Below, piece by piece: positions 42,325 through 51,449 of a DNA stretch of 64,000 nt (positions are counted from its first letter, which is position 1; each line of letters starts with the position of its first letter). The notes below the pieces were generated by a model, which saw only the letters and a program-made list of their open reading frames with translations, was not told where the DNA came from and did no database searches. Origin of the DNA: CAISCU01 sp943361925 (GTDB taxonomy: Bacteria; Bacteroidota; Bacteroidia; UKL13-3). The stretch is taken from the NCBI GenBank assembly GCA_943361925.1, contig CALRIT020000002.1, positions 282,277-346,276 of the forward strand, in the 5' to 3' direction. Position numbers and translations under genes: made by a program.

Positions 42325-43536
42325 TTAGAACTTTTCACCTTCAGGAGTACGTAATCCTCTTGCAATAATGATAGCCATCAATCCCATAAAAATAGAAAAA
42401 TATCCTACATAAGCATAATTGAGTAAATGACCACTTACTTCATCTTTTACGATAATCATTCCGGCAAACAAAGAACCCAATCCTGCCATTAATTGTTGTA
42501 ATGATGAATTAATGCTCATAAAACTACCTCTGTATTTTGGATTTACTGATGCAGTTATCATTGCCTGCATCGGAATCATTCTGCCACTTACTAAAATGAA
42601 AAAGATAGCAGCAACTACCAAAGCGTATGCTATATGAATTGGTGGCATATTGGTGATGGCAAAAACCGGAAATGCACACAATGAAGCAAAAATGGCAAAG
42701 ACTTTAAACTTCCCGAATTTATCTGCAAGTTTTCCAATATAAGGTGAAGTAAACACGGTAACACCGCCTCCAACTAAATAAATATATTGTAATTGTGATT
42801 CACTAAATCCAACATTGGCAACCATTGAAGGACTAATAAAAGGAATGATTGTAAAATGGCCTAACATCATAACCATTGATAGGAAAATGGCCTTTCTTTG
42901 GTTTCTGTCCTGAAGAATTACAGAAATGGCTTTAAAAATATGCTCTCTTTTTTCTCCTGTTTGAAGATGTTTGTTTATTGGAGGCAAGTAGCGATTGATA
43001 AAATACAAAACTGGTGAACCTAAAAGTGCCAAGAATAAAAAGGGCGCCTGCCACCCAAAACTAGAATGTGTTGCAATAAACAATCCAAAAGGAACACCAA
43101 AAACTGAGGCAACAGAAAATGCAGCCATTACAATTCCCATGGCCTGACCTCTTCTTTCAAAAGGAATCACATCACCAACAATTGATAAAACAGTTGCACC
43201 AATAACTCCACCAAATAATCCGGTAAAGATTCTGGCCATCATCAATAAATAATAGGAATTAGAAAGTCCACATAGTGCTGTTCCTACAATAAAACCAGTG
43301 TACATCAGCATCAATGATTTTTTTCTATCAAAGCGATCAATAAACAAGGAGGATAACATTCCTGAAGCAAAAGCACTAAAAGTATAACTTGATACAATAA
43401 CACTAAATTCCTTTGGACCAATTTCAAAGAGGCGCATCAATTGAGGACCAAGAGGCATCATGATCATGAAATCCATGATATTGCTAAAGTTGATGGCGGC
43501 CAGTATATAAAGAATGATTTTTTCGTTTTTATTCAT
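42325..43536 (-). CDS. MFS transporter (DHA1-like efflux permease)
   Basis: The 403-aa protein has about 12 membrane helices. The loop between helices 2 and 3 carries LFIDRFDRKKSLML (motif A variant), repeated as GKLADKFGKFKVFAI in the second half, and helix 5 has GVPFGLFIATHSSFGWQAPF (motif C-like G-x-P region). This matches drug/arabinose efflux permeases of the DHA1 group. The substrate is unknown. It is followed by guaB (103-bp gap) with its own promoter, so co-transcription is not needed. An AATTTGC-type -7 variant lies about 10 nt before the ATG. Confidence 0.88.
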   Translation of the reverse strand: MNKNEKIILYILAAINFSNIMDFMIMMPLGPQLMRLFEIGPKEFSVIVSSYTFSAFASGMLSSLFIDRFDRKKSLMLMYTGFIVGTALCGLSNSYYLLMMARIFTGLFGGVIGATVLSIVGDVIPFERRGQAMGIVMAAFSVASVFGVPFGLFIATHSSFGWQAPFLFLALLGSPVLYFINRYLPPINKHLQTGEKREHIFKAISVILQDRNQRKAIFLSMVMMLGHFTIIPFISPSMVANVGFSESQLQYIYLVGGGVTVFTSPYIGKLADKFGKFKVFAIFASLCAFPVFAITNMPPIHIAYALVVAAIFFILVSGRMIPMQAMITASVNPKYRGSFMSINSSLQQLMAGLGSLFAGMIIVKDEVSGHLLNYAYVGYFSIFMGLMAIIIARGLRTPEGEKF

Positions 43537-43684
43537 GGGGGCCGCAAATTCGGGAATAAAAAAGATTTTATAACTATTTGATTGATTACAAGGTGAATTT
43601 TAATCTTTTCAAATTGAAATAGTCAGGATTTAAAATCACAGTTGAATAAACTAAAAGATTATCAATATAATCGAACCCTATGAT

Positions 43685-46600
43685 TTATTGTGGCAACGAA
43701 TTCAAATACTCTTTGGCTTTATCCTTGTAATAAGGTTGCATTCCCGGAGGTACTGTTTTAAGCAATTCCGTTTCCTTATTCTGCTTTTTATTCATCTGCT
43801 CAAAATATTTTGGCGATGGTTTTGGACCTTGTTTCGATTGTTCAGCCTCCCTTTTTGTGTCTTGTTCCTGCTTCTTCTCGGCTTTTTCATGTTCCAATAA
43901 ACGAGTTAGAATTTCTTGTTGACGCATAATGGTTTCCTGACTCAATCTTTTATTAAACAATTCCTTTTCAGTTTGCTCCATCATTTTCTGCAAATCGCCT
44001 AATTGTTTACCACCACCCATTTGCTCCTTTTGTAAAGCATCCATCTCACTGGCCATTTTTTGCAATTGCTGACGAATAGCCATTTGCTGAGCAGCCATTC
44101 TACCAAATTGTTCGGAACTCATTTTACCCTTTTCACCAGTACCATTTTTATTCTGACCTTCCTTCAATTGTTTATTGAGCTCATCCTGCATTTTCTTTAA
44201 CTTGCTCATGCTTGGTTTTCCACTGCCATCTTTTGGAGAAGGTTTTCCTTTCCCCTTTTTGCCATTTTGTTTTTGTTGTTTCTGTTGCTGCATTTGTTTT
44301 AATACATCACTCAACATCAAAGCAAGGTTATTCATTCTGGTCATGGCATACTGTTGCTGACCTCTAATTTCCTGCTGGTTTCTGTTAGAAAATCCTTTCA
44401 CAGCACGATCCATGTGGTCGTTCATTTTATTGACCTCACGGTTTACATAAGCTCTTATCTCCGGCGCATCTTTACTCAAAGCCAAAAGACTATCTTCTAC
44501 CAATTTAGCATTGTCTTTTAATGATTTTTGTTCCTGAGCTATTTGAACAAACTGAGGATTATAACCAGTAATGGCTTTCATTCTTTCCATTAAAGCTTCC
44601 TGGTCTTTACTCAATTGAAGCAAATTTTCAAGAATTTCACGTAATGCCTGAATATTCATTTCCGCTTTTTCCTCTTCCTCCTTCTCCATCTGGTCCTTCA
44701 TTTCCTCAGCCATTTGTTCCATTTCTTCAGCAGCTTCCTTTTCTTGTTCAGCAGCTTTCTTCTCGTTTCCTTTGCCTAATTCTTCCGAAGCCTTTTGCAT
44801 TTTTTTATCAATCGACTCCTGCTTTTTATCAAGGTTTTGCAAGTCTTTTGGTTCTTCCAAAGCCTTGTTTTTTTCCTGCATATCCTTCAATTCTTCTTTC
44901 AAATCCTTGAACTCTTTATTCAATTCATCTTGTTCCTTTTTCAGGTTTTCTTTTGAATCCTTTTTCTCTTCTGATTTCTTTGAAAGCTCCTCTTGTTTTT
45001 TACTTAGTTCGTTTAATTTTTCAATGCTTTCTTCCATCTTTTTCTCAACTTCCATCTCCTTGTACATCTCCAGCATTCTATCTAATTCCTTTTCTACATC
45101 TTTATTATTAAGTTGTAGTTTATCCATTTCTTGTTGCAATTTGTCTTTGTTTTGAAGTTTCATCAAATCATCAAGCTGCTTCATCATTTTCTTCATTTCT
45201 TCTGGCATTATTTCATCCATCATTTTTTGAAGTTGTTGCTGCTTTTCCAGGATTTTCTGATTCTCCTCCTTGAACTCTTGCTCCTTGCGTTTGTTGTCTT
45301 TAAAGTTTTCTTTGATGTCATTAATTTTCTTCGCCAATTCCTTTTGACGTTCCATTAATTTCTCCATTTTACGCTGGTCTTCCCAACTTAATTGTTTTTC
45401 ACTTTTAAGTTTCTTTTGCAAATCTTTTAAATCTTTTTGAAGGTCTTTTGCTTCCCTCAAACTTTCTTCCATTTTACTTTCCAGTTCTTTAGAACCGGCA
45501 TTTGCTTCTTCACATAATTCTTTTTTATCAGGTGTTTTTAGACTGAAAATTTTACTTCTGCTCGATTTTGAACCATGAACTCCATCATTGTCCCAAACCT
45601 CAAAATAATATTCAATTTCATCGGCACTTTCGATACCGGTTTCAAACAAATTAAATACATGGTTGAATGAACTTATTTTATCTGATCTAAGCGTAATATC
45701 AACTGACTGTAAACCTTTTTTTACTTTATCCGGGTTTTCTGATTTGAGAAATCTGTAATGGAAATTCAATTTTTTCAAGCCATGATCATCTTCAACATTT
45801 CCTGAAAAATAAATCAATTTTCTACTAGTAGAATCCTGCTGTTCATTTACTTCAATTTGAGGATATGCATCCGGAATAACCTGAATTCCAAAATGCAATG
45901 AATCGCCCTTTTTATTGTCTTTATTAGAACTCTGGATGGTATATTCATCAGATAAAAAAAACTTCTTTTTAAACTGAAACCTGATACCATCTTCACTTAT
46001 CGCATGATGCTCGGCTTTTAAAAATTTGAGTTGGATATCATCGGTATTTTTACCCATGAATTGCCATTCGATGATTGTACCTGCAGGAATGCTTAAATCA
46101 CCTGGATTATTCAGCATTTCATTTTTCATCCCTAAATAAGCCGGATAATTTAATTTAGCCTGATAGTTCAATAAAATTGGCTTTCCTGAAACAATTAAAT
46201 CAAAAGGACCAAAAGTAAATCCACCTGATTCCAATGTAAAAGAAAGTGATTTTTGAAGATTCTTCCATTCGTACTCAAAATTGCCCGGTTCATTATTCAA
46301 CATTTTGTAGCGTTGATTTTCGAACAAGAGATGCATTTCTGCCGGAATTTTCTCTCCGCTGGTTTTTATCTGTATAGTGAAATCACCATATTGTTCCGCA
46401 GCCAATTCTTTGTTTACAATTTCAATCTCAAATGGAGCTTTCATTTTAAACTCTTTATTGAAATTTAGAACTCTTTCGGCACCATCACCTAAAATATCAG
46501 GTGACCAAATCAGTATAAATAAGAAAATGAAAATAGGAACAATTGTGAATTTTAAATAACGTAAATTTTTACTAAACTGAATTGCCGAACTAAAAGGAAC

Positions 46601-47017
46601 CGGCTTTAATTCTTCAGTTTTTTGCTGAATTGCAGCTTCAAGTAAACTTCCTGATTGAGGCTCTGATTCTAACAATTGAAGTGTATTCAATAATTTATCT
46701 TGAACCTCTGTAAAATGCGAACCAATAATTTTTGCAGCTTCAGCATAATTCATCTGCCTGCGAATTCTATACAATCCTGCCAGTGGAATGATGATATAAT
46801 ACACCAAAGCAACCAATGAAGAAATCAGCAAAGTGAAAAATAAAATGGCCCTCACATTAGATGTGTATCTTCCATAATATTCAAAAATACTCACCAACAA
46901 AAAGCCAAGTAAAAAAATACCGGCAAAAAGAATGCTTCCCTTTATCAGTTGGTTGTTGTAATACTTCCTGATAAAAGCATCCAGTTTTTGATAGATATAA
47001 TTTGTTTCCTGTTTCAA
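43685..47017 (-). CDS. DUF4175 family membrane protein with very long K/E/Q-rich coiled coil
   Basis: The 1110-aa protein has the Bacteroidota DUF4175 layout: two N-terminal membrane helices (about 25-47 and 56-78), a third at about 150-170, then extracytoplasmic beta domains (about 190-490, with NYQAKLNYPAYLGMKNE and YFSGNVEDDHGLKKLNFHYR). A huge, highly charged coiled coil follows (about 500-830, almost entirely K, E, Q, L, M, D). A Q/K/M/G-rich tail with PSPKDGSGKPSMS and a final helical region end near GMQPYYKDKAKEYLNSLP. Function is unknown; the shape suggests a membrane-anchored filament or periplasmic spanning protein. It stands alone. Confidence 0.8.
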   Translation of the reverse strand: MKQETNYIYQKLDAFIRKYYNNQLIKGSILFAGIFLLGFLLVSIFEYYGRYTSNVRAILFFTLLISSLVALVYYIIIPLAGLYRIRRQMNYAEAAKIIGSHFTEVQDKLLNTLQLLESEPQSGSLLEAAIQQKTEELKPVPFSSAIQFSKNLRYLKFTIVPIFIFLFILIWSPDILGDGAERVLNFNKEFKMKAPFEIEIVNKELAAEQYGDFTIQIKTSGEKIPAEMHLLFENQRYKMLNNEPGNFEYEWKNLQKSLSFTLESGGFTFGPFDLIVSGKPILLNYQAKLNYPAYLGMKNEMLNNPGDLSIPAGTIIEWQFMGKNTDDIQLKFLKAEHHAISEDGIRFQFKKKFFLSDEYTIQSSNKDNKKGDSLHFGIQVIPDAYPQIEVNEQQDSTSRKLIYFSGNVEDDHGLKKLNFHYRFLKSENPDKVKKGLQSVDITLRSDKISSFNHVFNLFETGIESADEIEYYFEVWDNDGVHGSKSSRSKIFSLKTPDKKELCEEANAGSKELESKMEESLREAKDLQKDLKDLQKKLKSEKQLSWEDQRKMEKLMERQKELAKKINDIKENFKDNKRKEQEFKEENQKILEKQQQLQKMMDEIMPEEMKKMMKQLDDLMKLQNKDKLQQEMDKLQLNNKDVEKELDRMLEMYKEMEVEKKMEESIEKLNELSKKQEELSKKSEEKKDSKENLKKEQDELNKEFKDLKEELKDMQEKNKALEEPKDLQNLDKKQESIDKKMQKASEELGKGNEKKAAEQEKEAAEEMEQMAEEMKDQMEKEEEEKAEMNIQALREILENLLQLSKDQEALMERMKAITGYNPQFVQIAQEQKSLKDNAKLVEDSLLALSKDAPEIRAYVNREVNKMNDHMDRAVKGFSNRNQQEIRGQQQYAMTRMNNLALMLSDVLKQMQQQKQQKQNGKKGKGKPSPKDGSGKPSMSKLKKMQDELNKQLKEGQNKNGTGEKGKMSSEQFGRMAAQQMAIRQQLQKMASEMDALQKEQMGGGKQLGDLQKMMEQTEKELFNKRLSQETIMRQQEILTRLLEHEKAEKKQEQDTKREAEQSKQGPKPSPKYFEQMNKKQNKETELLKTVPPGMQPYYKDKAKEYLNSLPQ

Positions 47018-47091
47018 TTTTTGTTAATAATAATCAATTGCCAATGCAATTTGTTTTTCTTCTGTTCTAACGAAAGGCAATAATAAAGATT

Positions 47092-48693
47092 TTATGAAAC
47101 GAATTCGAAGCTATCTCCGTCAAAAAGCCCCAAATCGCTGAGTTTTAAATGAGGAATCACCAAAAGTGCCATAAATGAAAGGGTCATATAGGGCGCTCTA
47201 AAATGCGAACCCAGCAAAGATTTACTTAAGCGGTCGAGATTTGTATATTTTTCAGCAACCTCCCAGGCATCATTCATGCTCATCAATCCTGCCATAGGTA
47301 ATGGTAAAACTTCCTGTGATTCTCCAAATGCCAAACTCAAACCACCTTTGTTTTCTACTAATAAATTCACAGCATTTTTCATGTCGGTAAAATTGGTTCC
47401 TGTTACCAAAATATTGTGACTATCATGCGCCACAGAACCTGCTATTGCTCCATTTTTTAAACCAAGTCCTTTAATTAGTGAAACAGCAATGGGTGCATTT
47501 TGATAACGATTTACAACTGCTAGATAAATCACATCATTTTGTAAATTACATTCTTCTTTTTTTAGTTGAAGGTGATTTGTAATCAATTCACCATCCAAAC
47601 ATTCAATGACATGGTTGTTTTCTTTGAGTTCAATCTGAAAATCAGATTCGTTTATCAATTTACATTCAAACTGATTTATTGCTTCTTCTTTTACAGATTG
47701 AATAAAGGAGGTGTGGTTTTCAGCCACTAAAATTCCATTGATAAAGGTTTGTTTGATATTGAAAGAAGTCAAATCATCCACCAAAATAAAATCTGCATTG
47801 TCGTTTAACTGAAGTGTACCAACCGGCATTTTATAATGTTCAACCGGATGAATACAAGCTGCATACAAAATATCAAACAAATCAAAACCCTTTTGTAAAG
47901 CTCTTTTTACCAACGAATTGATATGCCCTTCTAGCAATGAATCGGGATGTTTATCATCACTACAAAACATGATTTGTTTAGGATAATCCTTCATCAATGG
48001 AATCAAAACATCGAAATTTCTGGCAGCACTTCCCTCTCTGATTAAAATGTTAACACCCAATTTGGCTTTATCCAAAGCTTCTTCATAAGTAAAACATTCA
48101 TGGTCGGTTGAAATGCCGTGTGAGAAGTATAAAGCAGCCTGTTCATTCCTTAAACCAGGGGCATGTCCATCGATGGGTTTATTGTATTTTTTGGCTGATT
48201 TTAACTTCGCCATTACCTCCGCATCCTGAAACAAAACCCCAGGAAAATTCATCATTTCGGTGAGGTAATAAATATCATCACGTTGCAATAAAGTATCTAC
48301 TTCATTTGAAAGTAATGTTGCACCCGCTGTTTCAAAAACAGTTGCAGGAACACAACTTGGAGCTCCAAAACAATAATGAAATGGAACTTTTTTTCCGTTT
48401 TGAATCATAAAATCAACACCTGCAATACCGCAAACATTGGCAATTTCATGAGGATCGCTAATGGTTCCCACTGTACCATGTAATACTGCCATTCGAGCAA
48501 ATTCTGAAGGAATTAACAAGGAACTTTCAATATGTACATGTGCATCAATAAAACCGGGAAGAATGTATTGACTTAGTTCTTTTTCTATTTTTTTGATGGA
48601 ATAAATTTTCGCATCCTTTACTTCAATCACTGCAGGAAAAATGTTTCTATTTCTTATATCAACAAAATTCGCCTCAATCTTAAATTCACTCAT
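47092..48693 (-). CDS. ade: Adenine deaminase
   Basis: The 533-aa amidohydrolase has GFIDAHVHIESSLLIP (metal-binding His52 and His54), HGTVGTISDPHEIANVCG, CFGAPSCVPAT, DGHAPG, and STDHECFTYEEA, all conserved in AdeC-type adenine deaminases. The C-terminal LALAFGESQEVLPLPMAGLMS and VAHDSHNILVTGTN are also characteristic. It converts adenine to hypoxanthine and ammonia for salvage. The gene starts 1 bp after the stop of cdd, so the two deaminases form a nucleobase/nucleoside salvage operon. Confidence 0.93.
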   Translation of the reverse strand: MSEFKIEANFVDIRNRNIFPAVIEVKDAKIYSIKKIEKELSQYILPGFIDAHVHIESSLLIPSEFARMAVLHGTVGTISDPHEIANVCGIAGVDFMIQNGKKVPFHYCFGAPSCVPATVFETAGATLLSNEVDTLLQRDDIYYLTEMMNFPGVLFQDAEVMAKLKSAKKYNKPIDGHAPGLRNEQAALYFSHGISTDHECFTYEEALDKAKLGVNILIREGSAARNFDVLIPLMKDYPKQIMFCSDDKHPDSLLEGHINSLVKRALQKGFDLFDILYAACIHPVEHYKMPVGTLQLNDNADFILVDDLTSFNIKQTFINGILVAENHTSFIQSVKEEAINQFECKLINESDFQIELKENNHVIECLDGELITNHLQLKKEECNLQNDVIYLAVVNRYQNAPIAVSLIKGLGLKNGAIAGSVAHDSHNILVTGTNFTDMKNAVNLLVENKGGLSLAFGESQEVLPLPMAGLMSMNDAWEVAEKYTNLDRLSKSLLGSHFRAPYMTLSFMALLVIPHLKLSDLGLFDGDSFEFVS

Positions 48694-48694
48694 T

Positions 48695-49189
48695 TTATTC
48701 TTTTTTCAATGACTCACCATCAAACTGAAAAGGCAAAAATGTTTGTGTTCCCTCTGCAATATAAATGGGACCAGTTTCGCCTTGTAAAATCATTCTAATC
48801 TGATTGCCATATCTCTTTTCGTATTCACTTACACTTTGTAAACAAGCACCACAACACATCACAGGATGCTCCAATTTAAATTCATCTGTTCTGGCAGTAA
48901 CTGAAATGGCCTTTACAGCAATGCCCGGATAATTCGCTGATGCTGAAAAAATTGCAACTCTCTCCGCACACAATCCCGAAGGGTAAGCCATGTTTTCCTG
49001 GTTACTTCCTTTTACTACTATTCCATTTTCTAGTAATACCGCAGCTGCTACATGAAATTTAGAGTAAGGTGCATATGCTCCCTTAAGAGCTTCTTTTGCA
49101 CAGTCCAATAATTCAGCATCTGCACTACTAAGTTCAGATTTATCAGAAACACTTAGCAGCTTCACTTCTCTTTTCACTGTTTCAATCAT
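48695..49189 (-). CDS. cdd: Cytidine deaminase
   Basis: The frame can begin at GTG 49195, but ATG 49189 two codons later is the likelier start, giving 164 aa. The zinc site is complete: CAERVAIF (Cys74, Glu76 as proton shuttle) and CCGACLQ (Cys113 and Cys116). AYAPYSKFHVAAAVL and GSNQENMAYPSGLCAE are typical of tetrameric Cdd. It deaminates cytidine and deoxycytidine to uridine and deoxyuridine. First gene of the cdd-ade operon; only one base separates it from adenine deaminase. Confidence 0.93.
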   Translation of the reverse strand: MIETVKREVKLLSVSDKSELSSADAELLDCAKEALKGAYAPYSKFHVAAAVLLENGIVVKGSNQENMAYPSGLCAERVAIFSASANYPGIAVKAISVTARTDEFKLEHPVMCCGACLQSVSEYEKRYGNQIRMILQGETGPIYIAEGTQTFLPFQFDGESLKKE

Positions 49190-49344
49190 ATTCACAAGTT
49201 AGATAAAGCTAATTAAAAAGCAAAGAAAGCCTAGAAGAATAAAGGTTTCAAGCAATAAAAATATGATTATGGCAAAAAATCACTTTGATTCATTTGTTCA
49301 GTTCAATGATTGCTATTAGTTTCGCTGCTTATATTCATTGAATT

Positions 49345-50667
49345 ATGAAGCATATCATTGTGTTTGGAGCAGGTTTATCCTCATCATATCTGATTAAATA
49401 TTTGTTATCGAATGCCAAAAAAGAAAACTGGCAAATCACCATCATTGATGCCAATCTTGAATTGGCTCAAAAGAAAGTAGGGAAAAGTCAGTTTGCCAAG
49501 GCCATCGCAATCGATATCAACAACAAAGAAGAAAGAGAAAAACTGATTCAAACAGCTGATTTGGTCATTTCTTTATTGCCTCCAACATTACATATTCTGG
49601 TAGCTAAAGATTGTATCAAATCTGCCAAAAACCTGATTACTGCTTCTTATGTAAGTGAGGAAATGAAATCACTCGATAAAGCTGCTCAAAAAGCCGGAAT
49701 TTTGTTATTAAATGAAATTGGTTTAGACCCGGGAATCGACCATTTATCTGCTATGCAAATGATTCATCAGATTCAAAAAGAGGGTGGTGAAATTACTTCA
49801 TTTAAATCGTATTGTGGTGGATTGGTAGCTCCTGAATATGATGACAATCCTTGGAATTATAAATTCACCTGGAACCCGAGAAATGTGATTTTAGCAGGAC
49901 AAGCAACTGCAACTTATCTCGAAAATAAACAGGTAAAATTCATTCCACCAAACAGAATTTTTAGTCAGACAGTTGATGTCATGGTTCCTGAATTAGGCAA
50001 ATTCGAAAGTTATGCCAACCGTGATTCTTTGGGTTATATTTCACCTTACGGAATTGATTCTGCTCATACTGTTTTAAGAGGAACATTAAGAAGAAAGAAT
50101 TATAGTCAGAACTGGAATTACCTGGTAAAATTAGGCCTTACAGACGATACTTATAAAATTTCGAATAGCGAAAACATGACCTATAGAGAATTGATGGCAG
50201 CTCTTTTATCAGGAGCAAACCAACAAAATCTGGAGATACAATTAAGTCGCTTTATGAACAAAGCACAAACCTCAAAAGAGTTTCAAAAAATTAAATGGCT
50301 TGGTTTATTAAATGATGAGAAAATTGGTATTGCTAATGCTAGTCCTGCTCAAATTCTACAACACCTACTTACACAAAAATGGAAGTTAAAAAAAGGTGAA
50401 TTGGATATGATTGTGATGAAACATGAAATCACCTACAAAAAAGACAAAAAGAATTTTAAAGCCAATAGTTCATTGATTGTAAAAGGCGAGGATGAAGTGC
50501 TTACTGCCATGGCTAAAACAGTTGGTTTACCAATGGCCATCGCTGCTAAACTCATTTTACAGGGAAAGATTATTGACAAAGGCGTTCAGATTCCATTAAG
50601 TCCAATGTATTATGAACCAATTTTAAAAGAGTTAAGCAAGTTCGACATCAAATTTATTGAACACTAA
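49345..50667 (+). CDS. Saccharopine dehydrogenase-like oxidoreductase
   Basis: The 440-aa protein begins with a Rossmann motif (IIVFGAGLSSSYLIKYL), followed by LVISLLPPTLHILVAKDCI and TASYVSEEM, then the catalytic-domain segment NEIGLDPGIDHLSAMQMI and SYCGGLVAPEYDDNPWNYKF. These match glutamate-forming (Lys9-type) saccharopine dehydrogenases. In lysine degradation it would oxidise saccharopine to glutamate and 2-aminoadipate semialdehyde. A lysine-ketoglutarate reductase partner was not seen in the window. Its stop overlaps the stop of the convergent TrmN6 gene by four bases. Confidence 0.88.
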   Translation: MKHIIVFGAGLSSSYLIKYLLSNAKKENWQITIIDANLELAQKKVGKSQFAKAIAIDINNKEEREKLIQTADLVISLLPPTLHILVAKDCIKSAKNLITASYVSEEMKSLDKAAQKAGILLLNEIGLDPGIDHLSAMQMIHQIQKEGGEITSFKSYCGGLVAPEYDDNPWNYKFTWNPRNVILAGQATATYLENKQVKFIPPNRIFSQTVDVMVPELGKFESYANRDSLGYISPYGIDSAHTVLRGTLRRKNYSQNWNYLVKLGLTDDTYKISNSENMTYRELMAALLSGANQQNLEIQLSRFMNKAQTSKEFQKIKWLGLLNDEKIGIANASPAQILQHLLTQKWKLKKGELDMIVMKHEITYKKDKKNFKANSSLIVKGEDEVLTAMAKTVGLPMAIAAKLILQGKIIDKGVQIPLSPMYYEPILKELSKFDIKFIEH

Positions 50668-51392
50668 GATTTGTCCTTCCAGAGATAAAAATCCTTGGTT
50701 AGTTCATAATATTCATTGGTATAGGAATTGTCTTCATTATAAATTACAAGTTCTTGCTGAGTGATATTTTGCTTCTGCTTTGAAAACAACATCACTAAGC
50801 GATTAGAAGGCTTTGACTTTTTAGGAAATACCTGTAAAATTTCTTTTGGAAAAAGCAGGTAAGTTTCGGCAATCTGAATAAACAATTCTGCTTCCTGAAC
50901 GGGTAAAACCATTGCTATTGTTCCGTTTTCATGAAGTAATTCTGCCATTATTTTCGCCAATTCATCAAACGATAAAGTATTGGTATGACGGGCAGTTCTG
51001 CGTTTTTCATCTTCAATTTCAAACTGATTTCCTGCAACAAAATAAGGTGGATTGGTGATAATCAAATCAAACTTTTCAATTGGATTTCTTGAATTAAAAT
51101 CTTGAATAGAACCTTTGAATAAACTCAATTGCTCTGTCCATTTACTTTGTTTGAAGTTAAATTCAGCTTCTATTGCAGCCATTTCATTTATCTCGACTGC
51201 TTGAATAAATCCATTCGATTTTTGAGCCATCATCAGTGAAAGAATGCCTGTACCAGTACCAATATCTAATATATTTTTTGCTTGATTCGGATTCACATAA
51301 GCACCCAAAACTACAGCATCAGTGCCAAGTTTCATGGCACTTTTACCTTGTGATAAACTGAATTGTTTGAACTTAAAAATCTGCTCTTTCAA
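50664..51392 (-). CDS. trmN6: tRNA1(Val) (adenine37-N6)-methyltransferase
   Basis: The 242-aa SAM-dependent methyltransferase has ILDIGTGTGILSLMMAQ (SAM motif I, about 41-57), the acid in VEINEMAA, and the N6-adenine signature NPPYF (114-118) preceded by FDLIIT. The KLGTDAVVLGAY start is typical of the TrmN6/YfiC family, which modifies A37 of tRNA1(Val). The start codon appears to be TTG at 51392, and no ATG lies nearby upstream in frame. It diverges from the YyaL-like gene and converges on the saccharopine-dehydrogenase-like gene. Confidence 0.9.
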   Translation of the reverse strand: MKEQIFKFKQFSLSQGKSAMKLGTDAVVLGAYVNPNQAKNILDIGTGTGILSLMMAQKSNGFIQAVEINEMAAIEAEFNFKQSKWTEQLSLFKGSIQDFNSRNPIEKFDLIITNPPYFVAGNQFEIEDEKRRTARHTNTLSFDELAKIMAELLHENGTIAMVLPVQEAELFIQIAETYLLFPKEILQVFPKKSKPSNRLVMLFSKQKQNITQQELVIYNEDNSYTNEYYELTKDFYLWKDKS

Positions 51393-51449
51393 AATTGATT
51401 AAAACTTTAGGCAAATGTATTTGCTTTATTTGCAAGACAATTCAAAAAA

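Noticed and set aside
43657..43672. A terminator between the DUF4175 gene and the MFS gene
   Set aside because: Only a 6-bp AT stem (GATTAT/ATAATC) with a weak T run; too weak to call.
44644..45155. Long plus-strand reading frames opposite the DUF4175 coiled coil
   Set aside because: They are Ser/Phe/Leu-rich translations of the K/E/Q-rich gene on the other strand, a known artefact of low-complexity coding sequence.
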